From Alphaproteobacteria bacterium (GTDB lineage Bacteria; Pseudomonadota; Alphaproteobacteria; Micavibrionales; Micavibrionaceae): DNA of 64,000 nt. Positions 38,575 through 47,774 of this stretch are shown here, piece after piece. How positions within the stretch are numbered: the first letter of the stretch is position 1; each line of letters opens with the position of its first letter. The notes beneath the pieces are model-generated. The model was given only the letters and a program-made list of their open reading frames with translations, ran no database searches and was not told the origin of the DNA. The position numbers were made by a program, and so were the translations under genes. The DNA is taken from positions 1-64,000 of the forward strand of contig JANWLB010000026.1 of the NCBI GenBank assembly GCA_025451095.1, in the 5' to 3' direction.

Positions 38575-39324
38575 TTATATTTTCCAGCCCTGATGGATGG
38601 CGACTACGCCCATGCTCAGGCTGGAAAAACGGCTGTTCGCGAAACCGGCGTCTTTCAGGCGGCCCGCCAGATCTGCGGCTGAGGGAAATTTACGAATACT
38701 TTCAACCAGATATTGATAGCTATCGCGGTCGCCGGCGACGGCTTCGCCCAGCCGGGGGATGACCTTAAACGAGTAAAGATCATAAATTTTTGCAATGAAG
38801 GGCTTTTCGACGGGGCTGAATTCGAGGCAGAAAAAGCGCCCGCCGGGTTTCAGGACGCGGTGGGCTTCTTTGAGCGCCGTGTCTATATGGGTGACATTCC
38901 TCAGGCCAAAGGCGATCGTATAGACATCGAAGCTGTTGTCCGGAAAAGGCAGGGCTTCGGCATTGCCAGTCACCCATTCAAAATCATTCAGCCAGCCCCG
39001 ATCAAGGGCGCGGCTGCGGCCGACGGCCAGCATGGCGGGGTTGAGATCGCATACGGTAACGGCAGCATTCGTCCCGGCGGCTCTGCGCAGGCGGAAGGCG
39101 ATATCACCTGTGCCGCCCGCCACGTCCAGATAGGACAGGTTTGGCTGGGGCCGGATCTGGCGGATGAAACGGTCTTTCCAGAGCCGGTGCAGTCCGCCTG
39201 ACATCAAATCGTTCATCAGATCGTAGCGGTCGGCAACGGAGTCGAAAACACCCCTGACCAGGGCGGTTTTCTCGCCGGGGCTGACGCGTTTTTCCCCAAA
39301 CCATTCTTTTTCAGGATTTTGCAT
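38575..39324 (-). CDS. ubiE: Ubiquinone/menaquinone biosynthesis C-methyltransferase
   Basis: VRGVFDSVADRYDLMNDLMSGGLHRLWKDRF, LDVAGGTGDIAFRL, FGLRNVTHIDTALKEAHRVLKPGGRFFCLEFSP; start reset from the ORF-track extension to MQNPEKEW. Confidence 0.96.
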   Translation of the reverse strand: MQNPEKEWFGEKRVSPGEKTALVRGVFDSVADRYDLMNDLMSGGLHRLWKDRFIRQIRPQPNLSYLDVAGGTGDIAFRLRRAAGTNAAVTVCDLNPAMLAVGRSRALDRGWLNDFEWVTGNAEALPFPDNSFDVYTIAFGLRNVTHIDTALKEAHRVLKPGGRFFCLEFSPVEKPFIAKIYDLYSFKVIPRLGEAVAGDRDSYQYLVESIRKFPSAADLAGRLKDAGFANSRFSSLSMGVVAIHQGWKI

Positions 39325-39360
39325 GCTGTTCTCGCCTCTGAATGGTGTTAGAAATAGCAC

Positions 39361-40971
39361 ATGAGTTTGATTAAAGCCATGGCCACGGTTGGCGGCCTGA
39401 CAGGCGTCTCCCGGATTGCCGGTTTCATCAGGGACATACTCACCGCGGCCTTTCTCGGGGCCGGGCCGGTGGCGGATGCTTTTTTCGTCGCTCTCAAGCT
39501 GCCCAATTTTTTCCGCAACGTCACGGCTGAAGGCGCTTTCAGCGTCTCCTTCGTACCTTTGTATACTGAGACTCTGCAAAAAAAGGGGGAGGCGGAGGCC
39601 GGGAGGTTTGCGGGTCAGGCTTTTTCCGTGATGCTGGGGATCTTGAGTCTTTTTACAATTGTCATGATCGTGGCCATGCCGTGGGTCATGTATGTGATCG
39701 CGCCGGGCTTTGATAAGGGGACGCTGCGTTACGATCTGGCGATTGATTTCTCGCGGATCACGTTTGCGTATCTTCTCCTTATATCTCTTTGCGCGCTTAT
39801 GGGCGGCATGCTCAACGCTCATGAAAAGTTTGGCCCCTTTGCCAGCACCTCGATTTTTTTCAATCTCTGCCAGATTGCCGCCATGCTTATTCCCACGGCG
39901 TGGACGGGCGTTTCGCCCGGGCATGCGCTGGCCTGGAGCGTTACGATCTCCGGCGTGATTCAGCTGGGCCGCCTGTGGTGGTATCTGAAAAAATATGGAA
40001 TCGCGCTGCCTATGCTGGTGCCGCATATAACGGCGCCTGTGAAAAAGCTTTTTCGCCTGATGCTACCCGGCGTAATGGGAGCGGGCATCATCCATGTCAA
40101 TCTTTTCGCGGATATTGTGATCGCCTCACTGCTCAGCACAGGTGCGATCTCGTCACTATATTATGCCGACCGGCTGTTCCAGTTGCCGCTCGGCGTGGTG
40201 GGTATCGCCGTCGGAACGGCGCTGCTGCCCCTTCTGACCAAGGCGCTGGCGGCGGGTAAAACCACTGAGGCGCGTGATCTGTTTAATCGCGCTCTGGAAT
40301 ACTGCCTGTTCCTGACCGTGCCGGCGGCGGCTGCCCTGATGCTTGTCACGCATGATATCGTGAGCGTTTTGTTCGAGCATGGCGCCTTCACGGCGGAAAA
40401 CACAGCGCGTACATCTCCGGCACTCGCCTGCCTGTCGCTCGGCCTGCCGGCTTATGTGTCGATCAAGATTTTTTCCTCGGGCTACTGGGCGCAGCAGAAC
40501 ACAGCCACGCCGGTCAAAATTTCCGCCAGCATGGCTGTGATGAATATCGTTGTCGCCCTGATCATGACCCGGTTTATCGACGTGGCGGGTATTTCGCTGG
40601 CGACGGGGCTGTCAGGATGGGTGCAGTGCTTTTTGCTGTGGCGGGGCCTTAAGGATGGCGATGCGACGTCGTTCGATGAACGCCTCAGGCGTGCCGTTCC
40701 CCGGATTTTTCTGTGCGCGGCCTGCATGGGCGGGGCGTTGCTGATGCTTTCGGCGGCATTGCAGGGCTGGTTTCACGGCCCCGGGTTTCATAGAATTCTG
40801 GCGCTGACAATTCTTGTGACGGGCGGCAGTCTGGTTTATTTCATGATGGCACATATATGTGGCGTCTTCAGGCTGCAGGATGTAAAAAAATATCTGAGGC
40901 GGACGAAAAAGGTGCCATCACCGGGCGGACAGCCGCTGGATCTGGTTGAAGATAAGGTAAAGGACGAATGA
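39361..40971 (+). CDS. murJ: Lipid II flippase MurJ
   Basis: GLTGVSRIAGFIRDILTAAFLGAGPVADAFFVALKLPNFFRNVTAEGAFSVSFVPLYTE. Confidence 0.97.
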   Translation: MSLIKAMATVGGLTGVSRIAGFIRDILTAAFLGAGPVADAFFVALKLPNFFRNVTAEGAFSVSFVPLYTETLQKKGEAEAGRFAGQAFSVMLGILSLFTIVMIVAMPWVMYVIAPGFDKGTLRYDLAIDFSRITFAYLLLISLCALMGGMLNAHEKFGPFASTSIFFNLCQIAAMLIPTAWTGVSPGHALAWSVTISGVIQLGRLWWYLKKYGIALPMLVPHITAPVKKLFRLMLPGVMGAGIIHVNLFADIVIASLLSTGAISSLYYADRLFQLPLGVVGIAVGTALLPLLTKALAAGKTTEARDLFNRALEYCLFLTVPAAAALMLVTHDIVSVLFEHGAFTAENTARTSPALACLSLGLPAYVSIKIFSSGYWAQQNTATPVKISASMAVMNIVVALIMTRFIDVAGISLATGLSGWVQCFLLWRGLKDGDATSFDERLRRAVPRIFLCAACMGGALLMLSAALQGWFHGPGFHRILALTILVTGGSLVYFMMAHICGVFRLQDVKKYLRRTKKVPSPGGQPLDLVEDKVKDE

Positions 40972-42020
40972 AGAAGAAAAGAATTGTTTCGGGCGTCAGG
41001 GCCACGGGCGGTCTGCATCTGGGTAACTATATCGGTGCCATTAAAAACTGGACTGAAATGGCGACGCAGCACGGCGACGCCGATTTTCTTTTTTTTATTG
41101 CCGATCTTCATGCCATCACGACGCCTTATGACGAAAAGGCGCTGAAAGACAACACGCGCGAGATCGCCGCTGCTTATATTGCCGCAGGGGTTGATGTCAG
41201 AAAAATGATCCTGTTCCCGCAATCGGCGGTGCCGGGGCATGCCATGCTGCAATGGCTGCTGACGTCATTGACACCGATGGGCTGGCTCAATCGCATGACG
41301 CAGTTCAAGGAAAAGGCGGGCAAGCAGCGCGACAACGCTGTGCTGGGGCTTTATGCCTATCCGGTTCTGCAGGCAGCCGATGTCCTGTTGTATCAGGCGA
41401 CGCACGTGCCGGTGGGCGAGGATCAGAAACAGCATATCGAGCTGGCGCGCGATATCGCAGGCGCGTTCAACCGCCGTTACGGGCAGGAGTTTTTCACATT
41501 GCCGGAGCCGATCATCCGCAAGGAAGGCGCCAGGATCATGTCCCTGCGTGATGGCACCAAGAAAATGAGCAAATCGGATGAGTCCGATTATTCACGCATC
41601 AATCTGATGGACGACGCAGATACGATAGCGCTGAAGTTCCGCAAGGCGAAAACGGATTCCGATCCTCTGCCTGATAGTTTTGAGGCGCTGAAAGACCGGC
41701 CCGAGGCCGCCAACCTCGTCACCATTTATGCCACGCTGGCCGATATGGATCGCGACGCCGTGGTCAAACAATTCGCCGGGCGGAATTTCTCTGTTTTCAA
41801 GCCGGCGCTGGCGGAACTGACAGCCGAAAAATTTACCCCCGTGGCCACCCGGATGCGGGAGCTTCTGTCCGACAAGGCGGAACTGGACCGCCAGCTGGCC
41901 GAAGGGGCAGAGCGCGCCCGCGCTATTGCGGTGCCTGTTCTTGATGACACTATGAAACTTATGGGTTTTTGGGGCACTAACCCTTTTCATTCAGCAGATC
42001 GGGTCGCCGGTCTGCTGTAA
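40968..42020 (+). CDS. trpS: Tryptophanyl-tRNA synthetase
   Basis: [37 protein letters not shown]; 4-bp overlap with murJ. Confidence 0.97.
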   Translation: MKKKRIVSGVRATGGLHLGNYIGAIKNWTEMATQHGDADFLFFIADLHAITTPYDEKALKDNTREIAAAYIAAGVDVRKMILFPQSAVPGHAMLQWLLTSLTPMGWLNRMTQFKEKAGKQRDNAVLGLYAYPVLQAADVLLYQATHVPVGEDQKQHIELARDIAGAFNRRYGQEFFTLPEPIIRKEGARIMSLRDGTKKMSKSDESDYSRINLMDDADTIALKFRKAKTDSDPLPDSFEALKDRPEAANLVTIYATLADMDRDAVVKQFAGRNFSVFKPALAELTAEKFTPVATRMRELLSDKAELDRQLAEGAERARAIAVPVLDDTMKLMGFWGTNPFHSADRVAGLL

Positions 42021-42675
42021 TCTTTTCAGCCTGCTCCTGCCGCCACGCTTTGACCTTGCCGTGATCGCCCGAGCGTAAAATCTCCGGCACAGACAATGTC
42101 CGGCCATCGGCGGTGGTCCAGTCGGCGGGGCGGGTATAGTGCGGGTATTCCAGCAGTCCGGCGCTGAAGCTTTCCTCCTGCGGCGTGTCTTCATTGCCCA
42201 TGACACCTGGCAGCAGGCGGATGCAGGCGTCCATGAGGATCAGCGCCGCCGGCTCGCCGCCTGAACGAACGTAGTCTCCGACGCTGATTTCCTCGAAGCC
42301 GCCTGCATCCAGTACGCGCTGGTCCACGCCCTCATAGCGCCCGCACAGGATGGTCAGGCGCGGCGCGGCAGACAGGTCTTTGACAAGATTTTGCGTCAGT
42401 GGCACGCCGCGGGGGCTTAGGTAAATTTTTCGTCCCGGATTTTTTACCGAGAGCAGGGCTTTTTCAATGATATCCGGCCGCATGACCATGCCAGCACCGC
42501 CGCCGAAGGGCGTGTCGTCCACGGTTTTGTGTTTGTCTTCGGCGAAGTCACGGATATTGATGGCCTCGAAAGACCACAGGCCGCTTTCCAGCGCCCGGCC
42601 GGAAAGAGACTGGCCCAGCGGCCCCGGGAACATGTCCGGAAACAGGGTCAGGAGGTTTACATGCCAGTTTGCCAT
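41977..42675 (-). CDS. trmD: tRNA (guanine-N1)-methyltransferase
   Basis: [59 protein letters not shown]. Confidence 0.97.
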   Translation of the reverse strand: MANWHVNLLTLFPDMFPGPLGQSLSGRALESGLWSFEAINIRDFAEDKHKTVDDTPFGGGAGMVMRPDIIEKALLSVKNPGRKIYLSPRGVPLTQNLVKDLSAAPRLTILCGRYEGVDQRVLDAGGFEEISVGDYVRSGGEPAALILMDACIRLLPGVMGNEDTPQEESFSAGLLEYPHYTRPADWTTADGRTLSVPEILRSGDHGKVKAWRQEQAEKITADRRPDLLNEKG

Positions 42676-42677
42676 GT

Positions 42678-43199
42678 CTACACCTCGTCCGGGCGGTCAA
42701 TTATGACCGTGCCGTTTGCGATGTCGATGGCGCGGATCGTATCATGCGTGAAGGGCAGATAAAAACTTCCGCCTGAGTGGGGCTGTATTTCCAGCAGGTC
42801 GCCCGCGCCGAAATTCTGGACGCTGAGAATGGTGCCGGAGTCCGTCCCGTCCTGCGCCTGCGCTTTAAGGCCGATCAGGTCGGCATAATAGTACTCGTTT
42901 TGCGGCAGGGCGGGCAGCCGGTCACGGTCGATCCAAAGCTCCGTGTTGCGCAGGGATTCGGCGGCATTGCGATCCGTGACGCCCTCGATTTCAGCCAGCC
43001 AGAATTTTCCCAGAGGATTTTTTAGTTTAACGGTCAGGTTTTTGCCGTTATCCGCAGCCGTGTGAACGGGTCCAAGTTCAAGCAGCTGCGGGTTTTCGGC
43101 GTGCAAGATCAGTTTGACCAGCCCCCGTATGCCGTGCGCCGTGGCGATCTTGCCAAGGCACAGGCGGCGTGGGGACTGGTTTGTCGGTTCGGGTACCAC
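42678..43199 (-). CDS. rimM: Ribosome maturation factor RimM
   Basis: [42 protein letters not shown]. Confidence 0.95.
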   Translation of the reverse strand: MVPEPTNQSPRRLCLGKIATAHGIRGLVKLILHAENPQLLELGPVHTAADNGKNLTVKLKNPLGKFWLAEIEGVTDRNAAESLRNTELWIDRDRLPALPQNEYYYADLIGLKAQAQDGTDSGTILSVQNFGAGDLLEIQPHSGGSFYLPFTHDTIRAIDIANGTVIIDRPDEV

Positions 43200-43210
43200 G
43201 CGGACTCTGG

Positions 43211-43702
43211 CTAGCCTTCGCTCTTGGCTTCTTCGGCCGGAGCCTCAGGAGCAGCTTCCGCAGGAGCGGCTTCAACGGCGGCTTCCGGAGCGGGTGCTTC
43301 TGCGGCAGCCGGCTCTTCGGCCGGAGGAGCGGCAGCAGCCTGAGCAGCGGCCTCAGCAGCGGCCTTGGCTTTTTCTTCCTTCTCCTTGAGGCGCTCGACC
43401 GTCTTGGGCTTTGGTGCCGATTTCTTCGGGCTTTCGTTCCATGTCGGCATTTTCGCGATGCCGGCCTGACCCAGGAAGCGTGCGATGCGGTCCGAAGGTT
43501 TCGCGCCCTGTTTCAGCCAGTGTTCGATGCGCTCCTTGTTCAGGACGATGCGCTTTTCATCGTTCGAGGGCAGGCGCGGATCGTATGTGCCCAGTCTCTC
43601 AATGTAACGGCCGTCGCGCGGATAACGTTTGTCAGCCACAACAATGCGGTAGAACGGAAGGTTCCGCCGACCACCTCTTGCCATTCTCAGTACCAGTGCC
43701 AT
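43211..43702 (-). CDS. rpsP: 30S ribosomal protein S16 with long Ala/Glu-rich C-terminal extension
   Basis: ALVLRMARGGRRNLPFYRIVVADKRYPRDGRYIERLGTYDP; low-complexity tail after the S16 core. Confidence 0.96.
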   Translation of the reverse strand: MALVLRMARGGRRNLPFYRIVVADKRYPRDGRYIERLGTYDPRLPSNDEKRIVLNKERIEHWLKQGAKPSDRIARFLGQAGIAKMPTWNESPKKSAPKPKTVERLKEKEEKAKAAAEAAAQAAAAPPAEEPAAAEAPAPEAAVEAAPAEAAPEAPAEEAKSEG

Positions 43703-43757
43703 TTTCAGTCTCCTTCTTGGTTTGATTTGAATTAAGTTCAGTTCAGTTCGGTTTCAG

Positions 43758-45215
43758 TTATTTTTTGCCTTTTAAAAACGGATTGACGCCCAGAAGGTCG
43801 CCGGAATTTATCTGCGCCATGTCGGCGCCCAGCGCGTCTGGATCCATGCTCTTGGCCAGCAGGGCCATGTCCTGATCGCCGACAAGCCCTTTCATCATGC
43901 CCATCATCTTGCCCATGCCCATTTTCTTCATGCGCTTCATGACGAGCTGCATCTGCTCCTGCTGTTTCACCACGCGGTTGACGTCCTGCACCGTTGTGCC
44001 GGAACCGGCGGCGATCCGCTTGCGGCGCGAAGCGTTCAGGATTTTCGGCTGCAGCCGTTCCTGCGTGGTCATGGACAGGATGATCGCTTCCTGCCGGTTC
44101 AGGACACTGTCGTCCATTCCGGCGTTTTCAAGCTGCGCAGCCATTTTGCCAAGGCCGGGAATCATTTTCATCATGCTGCCGGCGCCGCCCATCTTCTTGA
44201 TTTGCTGCATCTGGCTGAGAAGGTCGGTGAAGTCAAAATCGCCTTTCTGAAATTTTTTGGCCAGCTTTTCAGCCTGTTCACGGTCGACGGTTTCGACAGC
44301 CTTTTCCACAAGGCTGACGACGTCGCCCATGCCCAGGATGCGCCCGGCCATGCGGTCGGGGTGAAATGCTTCCAGCGCGTCCCATTTCTCGCCGACTCCG
44401 ATCAGCTTGACGGGCTTGCCGGTGACGGCGCGCATGGAAAGCGCGGCGCCGCCGCGCGCATCGCCGTCAATACGGGTCAGCATGATGCCGGTGATGCCAA
44501 TTTTTTCATCGAAGGCTCTGGCCGTGTTGACGGCGTCCTGACCGGTCATGGCGTCGGCGACCAGAAGGACTTCAACAGGATTTGTGGCCGTCTTGACGGC
44601 TTTGGCTTCTGCCATCAGCTCATCGTCAATCGACAGGCGGCCCGCGGTATCGAGCAGGACGATGTCAAAACCTTCCTTGCGGGCCGTATCCATCGCGCGT
44701 TTTGCGATATCAACAGGCTTTTGCCCGGCAATGACAGGCAGGGTGGCGATTTTGGTCTGCTCGCCCAGCTGGCGCAGCTGTTCCTGTGCGGCGGGGCGGT
44801 GAATGTCGAGCGAAGCCATCAGGACTTTTTTGCGGCTCCTGTCGGTCAGGAACCTGGCGATCTTGGCGGTGCTGGTGGTTTTACCTGAACCCTGCAGGCC
44901 GACCATCAGATAGGCGCAGGGCGGAGTGACGAATTTGAGCTCCTGCGTCTCGCTGCCCAGCATCTCGACCAGTCCGTCATGGACGATTTTGACGACCTGC
45001 TGTGCCGGGTTGATGCCCTTGATGACGTTCTGGCCAACGGCTTTTTCACGGATTTTTTCTATGAAGTCCTTGGCAACGGGCAGCGCGACGTCGGCCTCGA
45101 GCAGCGCCACGCGGATTTCGCGCAACGCCTCGGCCACGTCGTCTTCGCGCAGGCTGCCCTTGCCGCGCAGCCGGCTGAAAACATTGCCTAATTTGTCACT
45201 CAAACTCTCAAACAT
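43758..45215 (-). CDS. ffh: Signal recognition particle protein
   Basis: MFESLSDKLGNVFSRLRGKGSL; GLQGSGKTTSTAKIARFL; LDTAGR; Met-rich M domain; start at 45215 with AAGG Shine-Dalgarno. Confidence 0.97.
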   Translation of the reverse strand: MFESLSDKLGNVFSRLRGKGSLREDDVAEALREIRVALLEADVALPVAKDFIEKIREKAVGQNVIKGINPAQQVVKIVHDGLVEMLGSETQELKFVTPPCAYLMVGLQGSGKTTSTAKIARFLTDRSRKKVLMASLDIHRPAAQEQLRQLGEQTKIATLPVIAGQKPVDIAKRAMDTARKEGFDIVLLDTAGRLSIDDELMAEAKAVKTATNPVEVLLVADAMTGQDAVNTARAFDEKIGITGIMLTRIDGDARGGAALSMRAVTGKPVKLIGVGEKWDALEAFHPDRMAGRILGMGDVVSLVEKAVETVDREQAEKLAKKFQKGDFDFTDLLSQMQQIKKMGGAGSMMKMIPGLGKMAAQLENAGMDDSVLNRQEAIILSMTTQERLQPKILNASRRKRIAAGSGTTVQDVNRVVKQQEQMQLVMKRMKKMGMGKMMGMMKGLVGDQDMALLAKSMDPDALGADMAQINSGDLLGVNPFLKGKK

Positions 45216-45219
45216 AAAA

Positions 45220-45284
45220 ACACCTTGGCCGCCGTGGACGATCCTATTCGTCGACGGCGGTGTACCCGTGGGCACTACACCAAG
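45220..45284 (-). promoter_or_regulatory. Structured ffh 5' leader with competing base pairings around the Shine-Dalgarno
   Basis: Minus strand CTTGGTGTA...TACACCGCCGTCGACGA-ATAGGA-TCGTCCACGGCGGCCAAGGTGTttttATG; 12/13-bp stem plus alternative GGTGT/ACACC pairings. Confidence 0.5.
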
Positions 45285-45414
45285 TAGCGATCCCGTTGAA
45301 ATTCGGGGGCAATCTAGGAGAAAGAGGGCGAATTGTCAAGATTGACGTATTATGCCGGTGCGGGGCCCCGAGGGGGCTGGTCCGTACGCAGCTTTTCTCT
45401 TATCTTGTGGTTTC

Positions 45415-46248
45415 ATGAAGCTCAGTTTTATAAAAATGCATGGCCTCGGCAATGATTTCGTCATTATCGACGCCACGGAAAGGCCTGTGTCCCTGAACGA
45501 GACCCAGAGGCGCCAGATCGCCGACAGGCGCTATGGCGCGGGCTGCGATCAGCTGATCGTCATGGAGCCGCCGAAGGACAAGTCGGCTGATCTTTTCATG
45601 CGCATCTATAATCCCGACTCGTCCGAAGCCGGGGCCTGCGGCAACGGCACGCGTTGCGTGGCGCATTTATGGATGTCGCGCAACAAGAAGAAGAGCTGCA
45701 TAGTCCAGACCATGGCGGGGCTGCTTCAGTGCCGGATGATGGACAGGGATATGGTGCAGGTGGATATGGGCGCCCCCCGACTGGGCTGGAAAGACATTCC
45801 GCTGATGGAGGAGCGTGACACACTGCATCTGGGCGTGGGCCTGATGAACGGGCCGCTGAACGATCCTGTCGCAGTGAATGTGGGGAATCCGCATGCTGTG
45901 TTTTTTGTCGATGATGTACGCACGGTGGATGTCAAAACGCTGGGTCCGCAGGTTGAGAACAATGTTCTTTTTCCCCAGCGTACGAACGTTGAGTTCGCGC
46001 AAGTCATGGCACCGGATAAAATACGCGTCCGTGTCTGGGAAAGAGGCACGGGCGTGACGGAGGCCTGCGGCTCCGGTGCTTGCGCCACTATCGTTGCGGC
46101 GGTGCGTCGTGGCCTGACCGGGCGTAAGGCAGAAATTGTTCTGGACGGCGGCTCTCTCTTTCTTGAGTGGCGGCAAAATGACGATCATATTCTTATGACA
46201 GGGCCGGCGGCCTATGTGTTCGAAGGCAGCATTTCTGAAGTGGCATAG
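45415..46248 (+). CDS. dapF: Diaminopimelate epimerase
   Basis: MKLSFIKMHGLGNDFVIIDA; ACGNGTRCVA; ERGTGVTEACGSGACA. Confidence 0.97.
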   Translation: MKLSFIKMHGLGNDFVIIDATERPVSLNETQRRQIADRRYGAGCDQLIVMEPPKDKSADLFMRIYNPDSSEAGACGNGTRCVAHLWMSRNKKKSCIVQTMAGLLQCRMMDRDMVQVDMGAPRLGWKDIPLMEERDTLHLGVGLMNGPLNDPVAVNVGNPHAVFFVDDVRTVDVKTLGPQVENNVLFPQRTNVEFAQVMAPDKIRVRVWERGTGVTEACGSGACATIVAAVRRGLTGRKAEIVLDGGSLFLEWRQNDDHILMTGPAAYVFEGSISEVA

Positions 46249-46249
46249 C

Positions 46250-47032
46250 ATGCTCAGGGAGGCGTGCAGGACAGGAGAGAGCGGAAATGTTCTTTTCCTG
46301 ATACTGATCGCCGTGTGTCTTTTTGCCGCCCTGACCTATGCCGTGACGGAATCAAGCCGTTCCGGTGGCGGGAACGCCAGTTCTGAAGCGAACCTGATCA
46401 GCAGCTCCGAGCTCACGCAATACATGACAGGCATACAGGGGACCCTGGTGCGCATGGCGGTCAGCAATTCGATTACGCCTGACCAGCTTTTGTTCAATCC
46501 GCCCTCCGATTTTGAAAGCAGCGGCGGGCAGCTGATCAGAGATATTAGCGGTGCAGACCCCAAAACCAATGCCTCGGTGAGGCAGTCTGTCTATCATCCC
46601 TGGGGCGGGGGCATGCCCTGGCGTCAGGCACCGAAACAAGTCATGGCCAACGGGGCGCCAGGAACATGGTATTTCAACAGGAACTGGGCGGTGCCGTATG
46701 TGGGATCGGTAAACAATGAATTGACAGCGTTTCTTCCGGGTATCAGCGCAAGCATGTGCAGAAAAATAAACCAGCAGCTGGGGATCAGTCCGATGCCCGT
46801 CATGTCAGCCAGCATGGGTCCTTCCAATACTGATGTGGAAGTCAGCCAGATATCCGATCCCAATAATATATGGGACCCGCCCAATATTTATCCCTATACG
46901 AACGCGCCCCCGGCCTGCTGTCCTAATCCTATGCCGGCTGTCAGCGTGGGAGACATTTCAAGCCAGCATTACGCCTGCGTCGATAACAATGACGGTACGT
47001 ACACTTATTATCATGTGTTGATCGAGCAGTAG
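46250..47032 (+). CDS. Pilin/pseudopilin-like secreted or anchored hypothetical protein (start at MLREACRTGE)
   Basis: GESGNVLFLILIAVCLFAALTYAVTESSR N-terminal hydrophobic helix; starts 1 bp after the dapF stop. Confidence 0.7.
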   Translation: MLREACRTGESGNVLFLILIAVCLFAALTYAVTESSRSGGGNASSEANLISSSELTQYMTGIQGTLVRMAVSNSITPDQLLFNPPSDFESSGGQLIRDISGADPKTNASVRQSVYHPWGGGMPWRQAPKQVMANGAPGTWYFNRNWAVPYVGSVNNELTAFLPGISASMCRKINQQLGISPMPVMSASMGPSNTDVEVSQISDPNNIWDPPNIYPYTNAPPACCPNPMPAVSVGDISSQHYACVDNNDGTYTYYHVLIEQ

Positions 47033-47053
47033 AGAGGCTGTCGGAGAAGGCCC

Positions 47054-47614
47054 TTAGAGGGGGCCCTTGGAAGCCATGTCCATATACCCGTAAACCGGCG
47101 CGTAAAATATGCCTTGTTCGGGAATTTTAAAATAGCCACCGAACTCTGTATAGTTGTTGCTGCGTGCCAGCCGGGGATTTTTTATTGTTTGTCCGGCATC
47201 GTCGAGATTTGAGATCGGCCTGTTGCTTAGTTTGTGCGACCAGAGCCCGGTCGCCTGATCGTATCTGAAAAAATGATAATCTTTTCCCGGCCATATTTTT
47301 AAAGCCACAGCATGAAATTTTCCCGAGAGGGCGTCTTCCTCAGTTATAGGTTCAAGTCCGTCGCCGTCCGCCAGAAAACTCTGGACGTTTTCGGTTGTGA
47401 CGAAGGCTTCGGGATAGGCGCTATCTTGATCCATGCTTTGCAGAAGGCCGGGGGCGGCCATGCCCGCATCGGGGCAGTTAATCGCATAGGCGTAACAATT
47501 GGTGGTGCACTGGACGGCGCTATCGCCCCAGTAAGCCTGGTTGAAGCGCATGTGCAGGGACGGTTTCAGGACCAGCAGACGGCTGTCTTTTGTTGTATCG
47601 TCTATATCCACCAT
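47054..47614 (-). CDS. Hypothetical protein with NCYAYA / DYHFFRYD / WSHK motifs (possible papain-like fold)
   Basis: CTTNCYAYAINCPDAG, GKDYHFFRYDQATGLWSHKLSNRPISNLDDAGQTIKNPRLARSNNYTEFGGYFKIP. Confidence 0.65.
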   Translation of the reverse strand: MVDIDDTTKDSRLLVLKPSLHMRFNQAYWGDSAVQCTTNCYAYAINCPDAGMAAPGLLQSMDQDSAYPEAFVTTENVQSFLADGDGLEPITEEDALSGKFHAVALKIWPGKDYHFFRYDQATGLWSHKLSNRPISNLDDAGQTIKNPRLARSNNYTEFGGYFKIPEQGIFYAPVYGYMDMASKGPL

Positions 47615-47774
47615 ATTTCCCGCCCTTATGGCTGCGCGTTGCTTTGAATTCAGGCAATCGGGGTAGCATAGAGATTTAATATAATTATGTCAAATTATTT
47701 TGCACATTATCCCCTGAGGCTGTTCTCACCGTTTCTTTGACTAATAGCTGTAAAAACTATAGAAATCGGGGCCG

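Noticed and set aside
39325-40026. N-terminal extension of the ubiE ORF (MRHQHRQRDS...)
   Set aside because: Lies antisense to murJ; UbiE homology starts at MQNPEKEW (39324).
45216-45414. 4.5S/SRP RNA gene upstream of ffh
   Set aside because: The conserved SRP RNA apical motif (GGTCAGG...GGAAGGAAGCAGCC-like) is absent; treated as an ffh leader instead.
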